A stretch of DNA of 64,000 nt from Paenibacillus harenae. GTDB lineage: Bacteria; Bacillota; Bacilli; Paenibacillales; Paenibacillaceae. The notes beneath the pieces are model-generated. The model did no database searches, was not told where the DNA came from, and was given only the letters and a program-made list of their open reading frames with translations. The stretch covers positions 434,001 through 498,000 of the forward strand of contig NZ_JAUSST010000004.1 in the NCBI RefSeq assembly GCF_030812415.1, read 5' to 3'. This document shows positions 37,861 to 48,497 of this stretch, one piece after another (positions within the stretch are counted from its first letter, which is position 1; every line of letters begins with the position of its first letter). A program made the translations under genes and the position numbers.

Positions 37861-38738
37861 AGACAATCGCACTATTACCCGCAGGCTCGGTATCGGACGA
37901 AGCGGCGAAACATTTTATCGGAACGGAAAACGTAACCTGGGATCATCATCGGCTCATTTCCGACGTTTTCCTGTCCACGGTGAATGGCGTCAGCAACTAT
38001 AGCGTCATTCCGATCGAGAATACGATCGAAGGCTCGGTCAGCCTGCATATGGATTGGCTCGTGCATGAGGTAGACTTGCCGATTCGCGCGGAGTGGGTCT
38101 ATCCGTCCATCCAGAACTTGATCGGCAGGAATAACGAGCTGATTGGCGAAGACGGAGAGCTCGACTTCACCCGCATCCAGAAGGTCATTAGCCATCCCGT
38201 GGCAATGGCGCAATGCTTGCAGTTCCTTCGCAGCAAGATGCCGCAGGCGGCCACGGAGCATGTGAGCAGCACGGCGGAAGCCGTACGAATCGTTCGCGAT
38301 AATCCCGGACAAGGCATCGTGGCGATCGGCACGACGACGGCCGCGTCGAACAACGGGCTCGATGTTCTGGCCAGCGGCGTGACGGATCACGACAACAACT
38401 ACACGCGCTTTCTGCTCGTTGGTCCAGAGGCGTACGCGGAGCGTCAATCCGACACGGTGAAAACAAGCATTCTTATTACGCTTCCGGAAGACTTTCCGGG
38501 CGCGCTGCATCAGGTGCTGGCCGCGTTCGCATGGCGCAAAATCAACCTGACGCGCATCGAGTCGCGTCCGACGAAGAAGAAGCTCGGGAACTATTACTTT
38601 TTTATCGATATCGATATGTCGCTTGAGTCCGTGCTTCTTCCTTCCGCCTTGGAAGAGATCGAAGCGCTCGGCTGTCAGGTTCGCATATTGGGGAGCTACC
38701 CAAGCTTTACTTATGAGCAGTTAGCGGCAACGAAATAG
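37857..38738 (+). CDS. pheA: Prephenate dehydratase
   Basis: 293 residues. The catalytic TRF motif is in NNYTRFLLVG and the C-terminal ACT domain carries the phenylalanine-binding ESRP motif (TRIESRPTKKKLGNYYFF region). It makes phenylpyruvate, and Phe feedback control is expected. Coupling to thrB by a 4-bp overlap links Thr and Phe synthesis in one transcript. Confidence 0.95.
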   Translation: MKTIALLPAGSVSDEAAKHFIGTENVTWDHHRLISDVFLSTVNGVSNYSVIPIENTIEGSVSLHMDWLVHEVDLPIRAEWVYPSIQNLIGRNNELIGEDGELDFTRIQKVISHPVAMAQCLQFLRSKMPQAATEHVSSTAEAVRIVRDNPGQGIVAIGTTTAASNNGLDVLASGVTDHDNNYTRFLLVGPEAYAERQSDTVKTSILITLPEDFPGALHQVLAAFAWRKINLTRIESRPTKKKLGNYYFFIDIDMSLESVLLPSALEEIEALGCQVRILGSYPSFTYEQLAATK

Positions 38739-38745
38739 GTTAGAG

Positions 38746-38763
38746 CGTCCGCACCGGCGGACG
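38746..38763 (+). other. Hairpin after pheA
   Basis: CGTCCGC (38746-38752) pairs with GCGGACG (38757-38763) over ACCG. It has no T run and precedes the terminator. Confidence 0.5.
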
Positions 38764-38768
38764 TATAG

Positions 38769-38822
38769 TAGTGAAGCCAAGCCCTTATGACAAAAAAGCG
38801 GCCGAGCTTCACTATTTTTTTT
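38769..38822 (+). terminator. Terminator after pheA
   Basis: TAGTGAAGC (38769-38777) pairs with GCTTCACTA (38806-38814) across a 28-nt loop and is followed by eight T. Confidence 0.75.
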
Positions 38823-38926
38823 GTGAAAGAGGAGACACCTGCCCATATTCTGCATAGGATGTAAGGATCGATAGCAGGCATTAGCCGTGCCTCGTTATTC
38901 AGAACGTGACAGGAGGTTATTGGCGC

Positions 38927-40975
38927 GTGAAAATTCATATCGTAAAAAAAGGCGAGTCGTTATACTTAATCGGCCAAAAGTATAATGTGTCGCTGGAAGA
39001 AGTTTTGAAGCTGAATCCGGGGATTACGAATCCGGATGCAATCGAGATCGGCATGAAGGTGAAGATTCCATCCGGACAGCCGGGCAGCGGCGGAATGGAA
39101 ATTATGCATCAGCATGTCGTGAAGCAAGGCGATACGCTTTGGAAGCTGTCCAAGTCTTGGGGAGTGCCGCTTGCGGATATGATCAAAGCGAATTCGCAAC
39201 TGAAGAATCCGAACGTGCTCCTGACTGGCGAAATCGTCAACATTCCTAAGGTGAACCAGGCGCCGCCGGATGTGACGGGACTTCCGGGAACGACCGTTGC
39301 GCAAAGCGCCGGCAACCCGAAGTCGCTTATGCAGAACGTCCAAGGCTGGGTCGGCAAGCTGTCTACTGCACCTATCATTGGGAAGACGCCAACAGGTCCG
39401 GCTACGACGGCTCCCGGCAAGACGCCTACTGCTCCTGCCGCTGCGAAGACGCCGACTGCCCCAATCGTCGCACCGACGCCGCCGGCGCCGTTGCCTGCTC
39501 CTCCGCCGGCAGCCGTGAAGCCAGCGCCGGAGAAGACGAAGCCGGCCGAGAAAACCAAGCCTGCCGAGAAGACGAAGGCAGCGGCCGAGAAGACGCTTCC
39601 GATCGAGAAGCCGGTCGAGAAAAAATCGTCGCCAATCCATTCGGAATACCAACCGAATGTCGATCTGTTCAAGCAATACGGTATTCCTGCAACGGAAGCG
39701 ATGTCGTTGTACGACTTGCCGAAAGCGCCTGAAGCCGTATCGCCGGCTATGCAACAGCCTTACAACAGCGGCTATGGATATGGTTACGGCCAGCCGATGA
39801 CGCTTCCTGCTCACACGGGAACGGGTTATGGCAATTGGCAGCAGCAGGCGCCGTTCAGCCCAATGGCGAGTCCGGCTGCCGAGAATGCCGCCATTGCCAT
39901 GAATGCCATGAACAATGCCCTTGGGGCCAATGCGGCGAATGTATCGCCTATGGGTAATGCAGCGAACGTATCGCCAATGGGTAATGCAGCGAACGTATCG
40001 CCAATGGGTAATGCAGCGAACGTATCGCCAATGGGTAATGCGGCGAACGTATCGCCTATGGGTAATGCAGCGAACATATCGCCTATGTCGAACGCAGCAA
40101 ACATAGCTCCTTTCGCCAACGCGGCCAATGTATCGCCATTCACTCATGCCGCGAATACGGCCCATGCAGCGAACGCTGCGAATGTCATTTATGCTGCAAA
40201 CGTTGAGGATTGCCCGCCGGGAATGGTTATGTCGACGGGAGGTTACGGGATGCCTCACGTATCTCCGCTAAGCGAAGGTCCGGGCTGGGGATATGGTGCG
40301 CCAATGGTTAGTCCTTTCGCTCAAGGGCTTGGCGAAAATAACGGTCCGTTGGTGGCTGGCGCGAGCACAATGCCGGAGTATGGCCACTATGGCCATGGTA
40401 TGGTATCGCCGGCGTCCGTACAGCCCGAATATGGCTATTATGGTCAAGGTGCGGTTTCTCCAGCTTCCGCTCAACCCGAGTATGGCCACTATGGTCAAGG
40501 CATGGTATCGCCGGCAGCCGTACAGCCTGAGCATGGCTACTATGGTCAAGGCATGGTATCGCCGGCATCCATACAGCCTGAGCATGGCTACTATGGTCAA
40601 GGGGGAGTGTCGCCAGCGTCTATGCAGCCCGAGTATGGCTACTATGGCCATGGCGCGGCATCGCCTGCCTCCATGCAGCAGCCGGACTACGGTTACGGCA
40701 CCGTGTCTCCGTTTGCCGGCGGCAATGGCTATTATTCGCCATATCCCGCATGGCCGCAAACAGCCGGAGCCGGTACAGGACCGGGCAACGATTGCGGCTG
40801 CGGCGGAGAACGCGAGCAGCAAGCGGGTGCAAACGTATCTGAAATAATCGACACACCGAGCGGAAGCAAGCCAGTTATTGCGAAAAAGTCTGCCAAGAAG
40901 GCAGTGATTCGCACCATCTCCGCTCGTTCAAGCAAACCGAAAAGCGGGTTCAGCCGCCCATGGATTAATCGATAA
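38927..40975 (+). CDS. SafA-like spore coat protein with two LysM domains and tandem repeats
   Basis: 682 residues from the GTG at 38927 (AGGAGG at 38911-38916). Two LysM domains lie at the N terminus (about 1-46, IHIVKKGESLYLIGQKYNV; and about 62-108, HHVVKQGDTLWKLSKSWGV type). Then come a Pro/Thr/Lys-rich linker, a Tyr/Gly stretch, eight 9-residue repeats (NAANVSPMG type), six 17-residue Tyr/Gly-rich repeats, and a basic tail. SafA of B. subtilis combines a LysM with a long repetitive tail, binds SpoVID and builds the inner coat; the layout and position before bofC suggest the same role. ACAC-N16-CATAGGATG at 38835-38861 may be a sigma-K/E promoter, with low confidence. Confidence 0.75.
   Translation: MKIHIVKKGESLYLIGQKYNVSLEEVLKLNPGITNPDAIEIGMKVKIPSGQPGSGGMEIMHQHVVKQGDTLWKLSKSWGVPLADMIKANSQLKNPNVLLTGEIVNIPKVNQAPPDVTGLPGTTVAQSAGNPKSLMQNVQGWVGKLSTAPIIGKTPTGPATTAPGKTPTAPAAAKTPTAPIVAPTPPAPLPAPPPAAVKPAPEKTKPAEKTKPAEKTKAAAEKTLPIEKPVEKKSSPIHSEYQPNVDLFKQYGIPATEAMSLYDLPKAPEAVSPAMQQPYNSGYGYGYGQPMTLPAHTGTGYGNWQQQAPFSPMASPAAENAAIAMNAMNNALGANAANVSPMGNAANVSPMGNAANVSPMGNAANVSPMGNAANVSPMGNAANISPMSNAANIAPFANAANVSPFTHAANTAHAANAANVIYAANVEDCPPGMVMSTGGYGMPHVSPLSEGPGWGYGAPMVSPFAQGLGENNGPLVAGASTMPEYGHYGHGMVSPASVQPEYGYYGQGAVSPASAQPEYGHYGQGMVSPAAVQPEHGYYGQGMVSPASIQPEHGYYGQGGVSPASMQPEYGYYGHGAASPASMQQPDYGYGTVSPFAGGNGYYSPYPAWPQTAGAGTGPGNDCGCGGEREQQAGANVSEIIDTPSGSKPVIAKKSAKKAVIRTISARSSKPKSGFSRPWINR
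39929..40144 (+). repeat. 27-bp coding tandem repeats (8 copies) in the SafA-like gene
   Basis: Eight in-register 27-bp units encode NAANVSPMG and variants; units 1-5 are nearly identical in DNA, units 6-8 diverged (NAANISPMS, NAANIAPFA, NAANVSPFT). Recent expansion of the first five is likely. Confidence 0.95.
40379..40684 (+). repeat. 51-bp coding tandem repeats (6 copies) in the SafA-like gene
   Basis: Six 51-bp units encode a 17-residue motif, YG(Y/H)YGQG(M/A)VSPAS(x)QPE. The last copy is degenerate (one extra Gln). Confidence 0.93.
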
Positions 40976-40994
40976 TACGATAGCGTGACGGTGG

Positions 40995-41032
40995 GCAGGC
41001 GGGAGATGATCTCCGGCCTGCTCATCTTTTTT
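40995..41032 (+). terminator. Terminator after the SafA-like gene
   Basis: GCAGGC (40995-41000) plus GGAGA pair with TCTCC plus GCCTGC (41016-41021) with one internal G-G mismatch; TTTTTT follows at 41027-41032. Confidence 0.8.
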
Positions 41033-41041
41033 GGCGCTTAT

Positions 41042-41071
41042 TGAATAATTAGGAAGCGGAGGCGCACACTA
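41042..41071 (+). promoter_or_regulatory. Candidate sigma-G promoter of bofC
   Basis: TGAATA (41042-41047), a 17-bp spacer and CACACTA (41065-41071) closely match the forespore sigma-G consensus (TGAATA, CATACTA). bofC is forespore-expressed in B. subtilis. Confidence 0.55.
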
Positions 41072-41102
41072 ACAGCAAAAATAGAATGAAGGGGTCTTCC
41101 TT

Positions 41103-41735
41103 ATGATGGAATTCAGCCTTTGGAAGCAGCTTAGACGACGTTTGCGCCGCAAACGAAGGCCGTTATGGATGTTAGGAGGCCTTCTGCCTCTGCTGATGAT
41201 CGCTATATCGATTCCGCAACAGGCTTACGCGGCCTACTCCGTGCAAGATAACCGTGCGACAGTCATCCAAGCGCTACGCAGCCAGGAAGGTCCGGTCACG
41301 GTCAACATTCACCGGCTGTACGTATGCGGAGAAGAGACCATGCCGCTGGGCCGCATCGATTCCAAGCAGCTTGTACAACTGCTCGCTTCCCATCCTGAAT
41401 GGGAAGCGGCTGCTTTCGATCAGAGCAACAGCAGTCTACTGATCGAGCACCACGTTGACGACTTGTCTGATTACTGCAAGAACCATGCTTATATCGGAAT
41501 CGACAAAGACGGCAATCTAACTTTGTACGACGGTGAGCCGAAGAAGGAAAAAGTCGTACGCACTTTTTTTCAACTCGACGTCCGTTACATGGAGAGCAGC
41601 TTGCCGCAGGACAAGCTGGATCAGCTGACAAGAGGCATTCGGATCAGCGATATCGACGAGTATAACAGCGTATTATCGACGTACAGCGATTTTGCGCGGT
41701 CGGATAACGAGAAAGTGATGAAACCAACGTATTAA
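41103..41735 (+). CDS. bofC: BofC-like forespore signalling inhibitor
   Basis: 210 residues. A long basic start (RRRLRRKRRP) and hydrophobic helix ending in AYA (about 41-43) form a secretion signal, so the protein should lie in the intermembrane space. The rest resembles BofC: an N-terminal domain with LYVCGEE and a C-terminal domain (IGIDKDGNLTLYDGEPKKEKVVRTFFQLDV region). In B. subtilis BofC restrains the SpoIVB protease and thereby pro-sigma-K cleavage by SpoIVFB, whose gene is at 29219. Two ATGs, 41103 and 41106, are in frame. Confidence 0.83.
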   Translation: MMEFSLWKQLRRRLRRKRRPLWMLGGLLPLLMIAISIPQQAYAAYSVQDNRATVIQALRSQEGPVTVNIHRLYVCGEETMPLGRIDSKQLVQLLASHPEWEAAAFDQSNSSLLIEHHVDDLSDYCKNHAYIGIDKDGNLTLYDGEPKKEKVVRTFFQLDVRYMESSLPQDKLDQLTRGIRISDIDEYNSVLSTYSDFARSDNEKVMKPTY

Positions 41736-41756
41736 CCTTTCCCCCTATAATCGTAA

Positions 41757-41789
41757 GAGAGCGGCCTGAATGATCAGGTCGCTCTTTTT
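41757..41789 (+). terminator. Terminator after bofC
   Basis: GAGCGGCCTGA (41759-41769) pairs with TCAGGTCGCTC (41774-41784) with one G-T pair; five T follow. Confidence 0.9.
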
Positions 41790-41876
41790 ATTGGATTTGG
41801 ACGGCGAGTCAGCACGTACGAACCGAGACTGTACGAGAGGCTTTAGGCCCGAAAGGCCCGAAATATCAAACGCGCG

Positions 41877-41905
41877 TTCTCATTCTCGGCAACTTTTGCT
41901 ATAAT
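41877..41905 (+). promoter_or_regulatory. Promoter of ruvC-ruvA-ruvB
   Basis: TTCTCA (41877-41882), a 17-bp spacer and TATAAT (41900-41905). No LexA box of the GAACNNNNGTTC type is seen next to it. Confidence 0.55.
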
Positions 41906-41941
41906 GGATGGATGATTAGCATTCACTGAGGAGTTGGCGGG

Positions 41942-42445
41942 TTGCGAGTACTAGGAATTGACCCCGGTATTGCGATAGCGGGATTTGGATTTATCGATAA
42001 GACGGGACATAAGCTGACCCCTGTACAATATGGCTGCATTCAGACCGAGGCGCAGACGCCTCCCGAGGAGCGGCTGCTCCAAATCTATGAATCCGCAGGC
42101 GCGCTCATGGATAAATACAAGCCGGATTCCGTTGCGGTAGAGAAGCTCTTCTTTAATCGCAACGTAACGACCGCATTTGCCGTCGGACAAGCAAGAGGCG
42201 TTATTATTCTCGCCGCTGCGCAGCGCAAGCTGCCGGTAGCCGAGTATACGCCGTTGCAGGTGAAGCAAGCAGTCGTAGGCTATGGCAAGGCGGAGAAGCG
42301 CCAGGTTCAGGAAATGGTCAAAATGTTCTTGAAGCTGTCCGCCATTCCGAAGCCGGACGATGTGGCCGATGCGCTCGCCATAGCGATTTGTCATGCCCAT
42401 TCGGCTGTGCTTACACAGAAAATAAACGAGGTGAACCGTTCGTGA
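41942..42445 (+). CDS. ruvC: Crossover junction endodeoxyribonuclease RuvC
   Basis: 167 residues; resolves Holliday junctions. The acidic active site is seen in LGIDPGIAIAGFG (Asp7), AVEKLFF, and DDVADALAIAICH near the end. The start is TTG at 41942, preceded by GAGGAG (41928-41933). B. subtilis lacks ruvC and uses RecU, so a ruvCAB operon distinguishes this lineage. Its stop overlaps the ruvA GTG. Confidence 0.96.
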   Translation: MRVLGIDPGIAIAGFGFIDKTGHKLTPVQYGCIQTEAQTPPEERLLQIYESAGALMDKYKPDSVAVEKLFFNRNVTTAFAVGQARGVIILAAAQRKLPVAEYTPLQVKQAVVGYGKAEKRQVQEMVKMFLKLSAIPKPDDVADALAIAICHAHSAVLTQKINEVNRS

Positions 42446-43077
42446 TCGATTTTTTAAGAGGACTTGTCGTACATATGGATACCGAGTACATCGTCATGGA
42501 CGTACGAGATACAGGCTACCGCGTATTTACGCCTAACCCGTATGCTTTCGCGAAGAAGGAAGAACCGATTACGGTCTATATCCATCATCATGTCCGCGAG
42601 GATGCGATTCTGCTGTTCGGGTTCGAGACGAGGGAGGAGCAGACGCTTTTCCGCAAGCTGCTTGAAGTATCGGGCATCGGTCCGCGGGTTGCGCTGGGCA
42701 TTCTGTCGGCCGGCAAGCCGGATGCGATCGTGGCGGCTGTACATAACGAGAATATCGCTTTCTTGACGAAGCTTCCGGGCATCGGCAAGAAGACCGCGCA
42801 ACGTATTATATTGGACTTGAAGGACAAGCTTGCAAGCTCGGGTTTCGATACGGGGTTGTTTGCGGCTGCAGGACTGTCGGCCGATATGTTGCCAGGCGGC
42901 GGCTCGAAGCAAGGCGCGGGTACGGCGTGGCAGGAAGCGCGCGAAGCGTTGATCGCACTCGGTTATACGGCTGCGGAGCTTGACCGCGCTTGGAGCGGGC
43001 TTGAGCAATCGGTTACGGCGGAAGAAAGCGTCGAAGTATTGATGAAACGCGCGTTGCAGCAATTGTTCAAAGGTTGA
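42442..43077 (+). CDS. ruvA: Holliday junction DNA-binding protein RuvA
   Basis: 211 residues starting GTG at 42442 ([13 protein letters not shown] in family terms) with GAGGTG at 42428-42433. It has the OB fold, two helix-hairpin-helix motifs ([27 protein letters not shown]) and the C-terminal domain that binds RuvB. Overlap with ruvC indicates coupling. Confidence 0.96.
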   Translation: MIDFLRGLVVHMDTEYIVMDVRDTGYRVFTPNPYAFAKKEEPITVYIHHHVREDAILLFGFETREEQTLFRKLLEVSGIGPRVALGILSAGKPDAIVAAVHNENIAFLTKLPGIGKKTAQRIILDLKDKLASSGFDTGLFAAAGLSADMLPGGGSKQGAGTAWQEAREALIALGYTAAELDRAWSGLEQSVTAEESVEVLMKRALQQLFKG

Positions 43078-43097
43078 CGGAAGGAGAGTATGCTTGC

Positions 43098-44099
43098 ATG
43101 GATGATAGAATCATATCCGCTAACCTGATGATGGAAGACCAGGCTGCCGAGCTTAGTCTTCGTCCGCGCTATTTGGGCGAATACATCGGGCAGACGAAAG
43201 TGAAAGAGAACTTAACGATCTATATCGAAGCTGCCAAAATGCGCAAGGAAGCACTCGATCATGTCCTGCTATACGGGCCGCCGGGCCTTGGCAAGACGAC
43301 GCTCTCGAATATTATCGCCAATGAGCTTGGCGTTAATCTGCGGACGACGTCCGGTCCTGCCATCGAGAGGCCGGGCGACCTTGCGGCGCTGTTAACCAAT
43401 CTGCAGGAAGGCGACGTCTTGTTCATTGACGAGATTCACCGCTTGCACCGAACGGTCGAGGAAGTGCTGTATCCGGCGATGGAAGACTTCGCCCTCGATA
43501 TTATGATCGGCAAAGGACCGAGCGCCCGTTCCGTGCGTCTTGATTTGCCCCCCTTCACGCTGATCGGTGCGACGACGCGCGCAGGCTTGTTATCGGCTCC
43601 GCTTCGCGACAGGTTCGGCGTCGTTAGCCGATTGGAGTTCTATACGGTAGACGAGCTCGCCTTCATCGTATCCCGTACTTCCGATATATTGAATGCGGGC
43701 ATCGTTGGCGAAGCGGCGATCGAGATCGCGCTTCGTTCACGAGGGACTCCTAGAATTGCGAATCGCTTGTTGAAGAGAGTGCGGGACTTTGCGCAAGTTC
43801 GCGGCGACGGCATCATCACGCAGGAGATTGCCAATCTGGCCCTTGAATTGCTCCAAGTCGACCCGATGGGGCTCGACAGCATCGACCACAAGATGCTTCA
43901 TGCGATGATGACCACGTTCTCCGGCCGCCCAGTCGGGCTAGATACGATCGCGGCGACGATAGGCGAAGAGAGCCAGACGATCGAGGATGTGTACGAACCG
44001 TATTTGATGCAGATCGGATTTCTGCAGCGTACGCCTCGCGGAAGGATCGCAACAGAGCATGCATATCGTCATCTAGGAATTGCTTATCCGGACAGATAG
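43098..44099 (+). CDS. ruvB: Holliday junction branch migration ATPase RuvB
   Basis: 333-residue AAA+ motor. Walker [10 protein letters not shown], Walker B LFIDEIHR, sensor GATTRAG and a C-terminal winged helix ([19 protein letters not shown]) are intact. The ATG at 43098 follows AAGGAGAG (43081-43088); the upstream in-frame codon at 43074 is unsupported. Confidence 0.97.
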   Translation: MDDRIISANLMMEDQAAELSLRPRYLGEYIGQTKVKENLTIYIEAAKMRKEALDHVLLYGPPGLGKTTLSNIIANELGVNLRTTSGPAIERPGDLAALLTNLQEGDVLFIDEIHRLHRTVEEVLYPAMEDFALDIMIGKGPSARSVRLDLPPFTLIGATTRAGLLSAPLRDRFGVVSRLEFYTVDELAFIVSRTSDILNAGIVGEAAIEIALRSRGTPRIANRLLKRVRDFAQVRGDGIITQEIANLALELLQVDPMGLDSIDHKMLHAMMTTFSGRPVGLDTIAATIGEESQTIEDVYEPYLMQIGFLQRTPRGRIATEHAYRHLGIAYPDR

Positions 44100-44150
44100 G
44101 CAACCGGGAAACAACGCAGGACACTACCACAATGGGAGAGGTGTACGACA

Positions 44151-46268
44151 ATGTCCATGAGTATCAAGCGGCTCTCGCTTACGGCGTTATCCGCCCTGTT
44201 GTTCATATCGCTATGCGCGGCTTTACCCGCGCAGGCAGCCGTTCCTAAACTCGATACGATTCGGGTCGCCATGTATTTGCAGTTGCCTGAGAAGAAATAT
44301 ACCGATACGACGGCTGCCGTCACGTTCTCGGCTGCCGGTGGACTGTCGATCGGCACGAGAACGCCAAGCGGCATACAGAATTGGTTCAAGGCCGCAGCGG
44401 GCTCGCAAACCAGATTCGCGCTGGACAGCTTTAAGGTGAAGGTGTTCGAATCGTCGAATTTCGCTTCGGCACAAGCGGCTTACAAGCGTATAATCGCGGC
44501 TAAAGGGGCTGGCTATCTGACCTCTCTAACGAAGAAGGGATCGATCGTCTACCAAGTCGCGGAAGGTACTTATGCGGCTATTGCCGATGCTAAGGCAGCG
44601 GTGACGCGTTGGGCGGGCGATGCGGAGCTGGCCAAGCTAACGGCTGGCTTCAAGCCAATGGTGCAGGGTCCGTTCCGACTCGAGACACCGGCGCTTGCAA
44701 GCAAGGCTGCAGCCGTAACCGCAATGAACGGCTACGCAGCAGCGGGTTTGGATGCTTATGTAGCCGTTCGCGTAGCGGCCGCTGGGGCGGCTGCATATTC
44801 GGTTATGGTAGGCTCCGCTGCCGATGCCGCAGAGCTGCAGATCGTTAAGACCGCTGCGGCAGACGTTGCGGGGGCGGGCTCGCTTAAACAGGCCGATACG
44901 GCAGCCCCCTATTTGCTCCTTAAGAACGATCATGCCGTTACCGGCAAAGCGGACATCAGCCTTGAGCTTTACGGCTTCCCGGCAGCCGACATGAAAGTAT
45001 GGGTGGAGTCGCTAACGGCCGATCCGATTAAGCTGACGGAGAGAAGCAGCCGTACTTACCGCGGACAATTCGAGGTAAGCGCGCTTAACGGGGCTATGGC
45101 CGTCGTCAACGAGCTTCCATTCGAGCATTACTTATATTCGGTGGTCGGCGGCGAGATGTACTCGTCTTGGCCAGCGGAAGCGCTCAAGTCGCAGGCCGTT
45201 ACGGCACGCACCTACGGATTGTATAAGGGCTTCGGCTTCCAGATTGCCCATGTTGTCGATACGGTGCTCAGCCAAGCCTATAACGGCGTCGGGTCCGAGC
45301 GACCATCCACGATCGATGCCGTAGAAGCGACGCGCGGCGAAGTGTTATTGCATAACGGCAAGCCGATCGAGGCGTTGTATTCGGCGAATGCCGGCGGCAT
45401 GACTTCGGACGCGACAGAAGTATGGAACAATTCGATCCCATATTTGCAAGCTGTGAAGAGTCCTGACGGGTCGTCGGAGACTGGTTTGCATAGCTGGTAT
45501 CGGGTCGTGCTTTCAAGCGGTGCGATCGGTTATATCCGGGAGGATCTGCTTGACGATACAGGCTCGAAGACGGCGGCGGGAAGCATGATCATGCAGGTGA
45601 ACACGAATGGCACGAAAGTACGTCAGCATCCCATTATTCAGGATGCTGTAGCCCTTATCGCAACCGTTGACTCGGGAACGAAAGTAACGGTGCTGGAGAA
45701 GACGATCGAATCCAACTCGATGAATTGGGTTAGAGGTCCTTATAAGCCCGCAGAGCTGCTGACGGTCATAAATGCGAGGGTGAAGACGAAAATAACCGGT
45801 CCGATCCGGACGCTTGAGGTTAGCGAGCGCGGTCCATCCGGCAGGGCGACGCAAATCATGGCTAACGGAACGAAGCTCGAAGTCGCGAATCCCGATGTGT
45901 TAAGAGCGACGCTAGGCGTGCAGGGGTCGTTGCCAAGCACCAAGTTCCAAATCGACGAAACGGCCAAGGTAGCGATGATGGGAGCGGGTTCGCAGCAAAG
46001 AACGAAACCTGAGGACAGCAATCCCGTATATATCGTCGGCGCCGGCGGCAAAGTGACAGAAGCGAAGGAAGCGAACCTGTTCATACTAAGCGGGGATGGG
46101 CACTTAAGAGCCGCTACGAAGGAGCCGACGTTCCGATTCGTCGGTACGGGCAACGGCCATGGCGTAGGCATGTCGCAGTACGGAGCGCTCAGCCTTGCAC
46201 AGCAAGGGTATGACTATCAATATATTTTGAAATACTACTATAAAGATGTAACTATCGCTAAGGAATGA
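44151..46268 (+). CDS. SpoIID/LytB-domain secreted protein with an SH3-like insertion
   Basis: 705 residues with a signal peptide (about 1-29, ending PAQA). The first 230 residues are Ala-rich with a SPOR-like pattern (VFESSNFASAQAAYKRI). The SpoIID/LytB domain begins near 320: ELPFEHYLYSVVGGEM holds the Glu equivalent to the glycan-cleaving residue of SpoIID, then AVTARTYGLYK and ALYSANAGGMTSDATEVW. Near 450-530 an SH3-like stretch (GTKVRQHPIIQDAVALIATV, VTVLEKT) interrupts it, and the domain ends with GNGHGVGMSQYGALSLA. It may remodel peptidoglycan in growth or sporulation. It sits between ruvB and queA. Confidence 0.83.
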   Translation: MSMSIKRLSLTALSALLFISLCAALPAQAAVPKLDTIRVAMYLQLPEKKYTDTTAAVTFSAAGGLSIGTRTPSGIQNWFKAAAGSQTRFALDSFKVKVFESSNFASAQAAYKRIIAAKGAGYLTSLTKKGSIVYQVAEGTYAAIADAKAAVTRWAGDAELAKLTAGFKPMVQGPFRLETPALASKAAAVTAMNGYAAAGLDAYVAVRVAAAGAAAYSVMVGSAADAAELQIVKTAAADVAGAGSLKQADTAAPYLLLKNDHAVTGKADISLELYGFPAADMKVWVESLTADPIKLTERSSRTYRGQFEVSALNGAMAVVNELPFEHYLYSVVGGEMYSSWPAEALKSQAVTARTYGLYKGFGFQIAHVVDTVLSQAYNGVGSERPSTIDAVEATRGEVLLHNGKPIEALYSANAGGMTSDATEVWNNSIPYLQAVKSPDGSSETGLHSWYRVVLSSGAIGYIREDLLDDTGSKTAAGSMIMQVNTNGTKVRQHPIIQDAVALIATVDSGTKVTVLEKTIESNSMNWVRGPYKPAELLTVINARVKTKITGPIRTLEVSERGPSGRATQIMANGTKLEVANPDVLRATLGVQGSLPSTKFQIDETAKVAMMGAGSQQRTKPEDSNPVYIVGAGGKVTEAKEANLFILSGDGHLRAATKEPTFRFVGTGNGHGVGMSQYGALSLAQQGYDYQYILKYYYKDVTIAKE

Positions 46269-46278
46269 TTGAAACATT

Positions 46279-47325
46279 ATGGACGTAGATTGGTTCGACT
46301 TTGAATTGCCGGAGAGGCTTATTGCTCAGACGCCTCTGCTGGAGCGTACCGCTTCAAGGCTGCTGGCGCTTAACAAGCGGACAGGCGAGATTGAGCATCG
46401 CACCTTTACCGACCTGGAGCAATATGTCCAAGCGGGCGATGTGCTTGTTTTGAACGATACGAGAGTCATGCCGGCAAGGCTTATGGGCATGAAGAGCGAT
46501 ACGGGCGCTAAGGTCGAGCTGCTTCTCCTGAAGCAGCTCGAAGGAGACCGCTGGGAGACGCTAGCGAGGCCAGCCAAGCGACTGAAGGTCGGTACGGCTC
46601 TTTCCTTCGGGGATGACGGCAACGGCAATCCGCTGCTGAGGGCCAGCATTGAAGAAGAAGGCGACATGGGCGCTAGAGTCATTCGGTTCGAGTATGAAGG
46701 CATATTCCCGGAGCTGCTGGATCGTCTAGGGGAAATGCCATTGCCACCTTATATTAAGGAGCGGCTGGAAGAGAAGGAACGTTACCAGACGGTCTACTCG
46801 AAGCATGAGGGATCGGCTGCCGCGCCTACCGCAGGTCTTCACTTTACGAAGGCTTTTCTGGAGAGGTTGCAGAATAAGGGCGTCAAGATTGCCTATGTAA
46901 CGCTCCATGTCGGACTCGGCACATTCCGTCCGATGTCGGCGGAGAAGGTCGAGGATCATGAGATGCATGCCGAATATTACGAGCTGGACGAAACAAACGC
47001 GAAGCTGATCCGTGAGGCTAAGGCGGAAGGGGCTCGCATTATCGCGGTCGGGACAACCTCCTCTAGAACGCTGGAGACGGTAGCCCAGCGTTTCGGCGAC
47101 AAGCCGATACAAGCTTGCACGGGGTGGACATCCATTTTTATTTTCCCGGGATACGCGTTCAAGCTGGTAGATGCGTTATTAACGAATTTCCACCTGCCAA
47201 AGTCGACGCTCGTCATGCTCGTGAGCGCGCTGGCTGGACGCGATCGCATTATGGCTGCGTATCAAGCGGCGATTGCCGAGGAATATCGATTTTTCAGCTT
47301 TGGCGACGCGATGTTTATTTACTAA
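46279..47325 (+). CDS. queA: S-adenosylmethionine:tRNA ribosyltransferase-isomerase
   Basis: 348 residues; moves the ribosyl part of SAM to 7-deazaguanine in tRNA, making epoxyqueuosine. The N terminus [18 protein letters not shown] and the motifs [19 protein letters not shown] and [16 protein letters not shown] are characteristic. It is 10 bp after the SpoIID/LytB gene and 24 bp before tgt, with which it forms a queuosine pair. Confidence 0.96.
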   Translation: MDVDWFDFELPERLIAQTPLLERTASRLLALNKRTGEIEHRTFTDLEQYVQAGDVLVLNDTRVMPARLMGMKSDTGAKVELLLLKQLEGDRWETLARPAKRLKVGTALSFGDDGNGNPLLRASIEEEGDMGARVIRFEYEGIFPELLDRLGEMPLPPYIKERLEEKERYQTVYSKHEGSAAAPTAGLHFTKAFLERLQNKGVKIAYVTLHVGLGTFRPMSAEKVEDHEMHAEYYELDETNAKLIREAKAEGARIIAVGTTSSRTLETVAQRFGDKPIQACTGWTSIFIFPGYAFKLVDALLTNFHLPKSTLVMLVSALAGRDRIMAAYQAAIAEEYRFFSFGDAMFIY

Positions 47326-47346
47326 CTATAGAAATAGGGTGCATGA

Positions 47347-48483
<1,137 letters not shown>

Positions 48484-48497
48484 AAGGGGGGATTACG

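Noticed and set aside
38966..40258. 430-codon - strand frame over the SafA-like gene
   Set aside because: Its Arg-rich repeats are just the complement of the NAANVSPMG repeats; the + strand frame has LysM domains and a ribosome site.
39929..40684. CRISPR-like regular repeats
   Set aside because: The units are contiguous with no spacers, in frame, and code for protein repeats. No cas genes are present.
41821..41870. Hairpin in the bofC-ruvC gap (AGGCCCGAAAGGCCCG)
   Set aside because: Only a 4-bp self-complementary GGCC with no T run; too weak to call.
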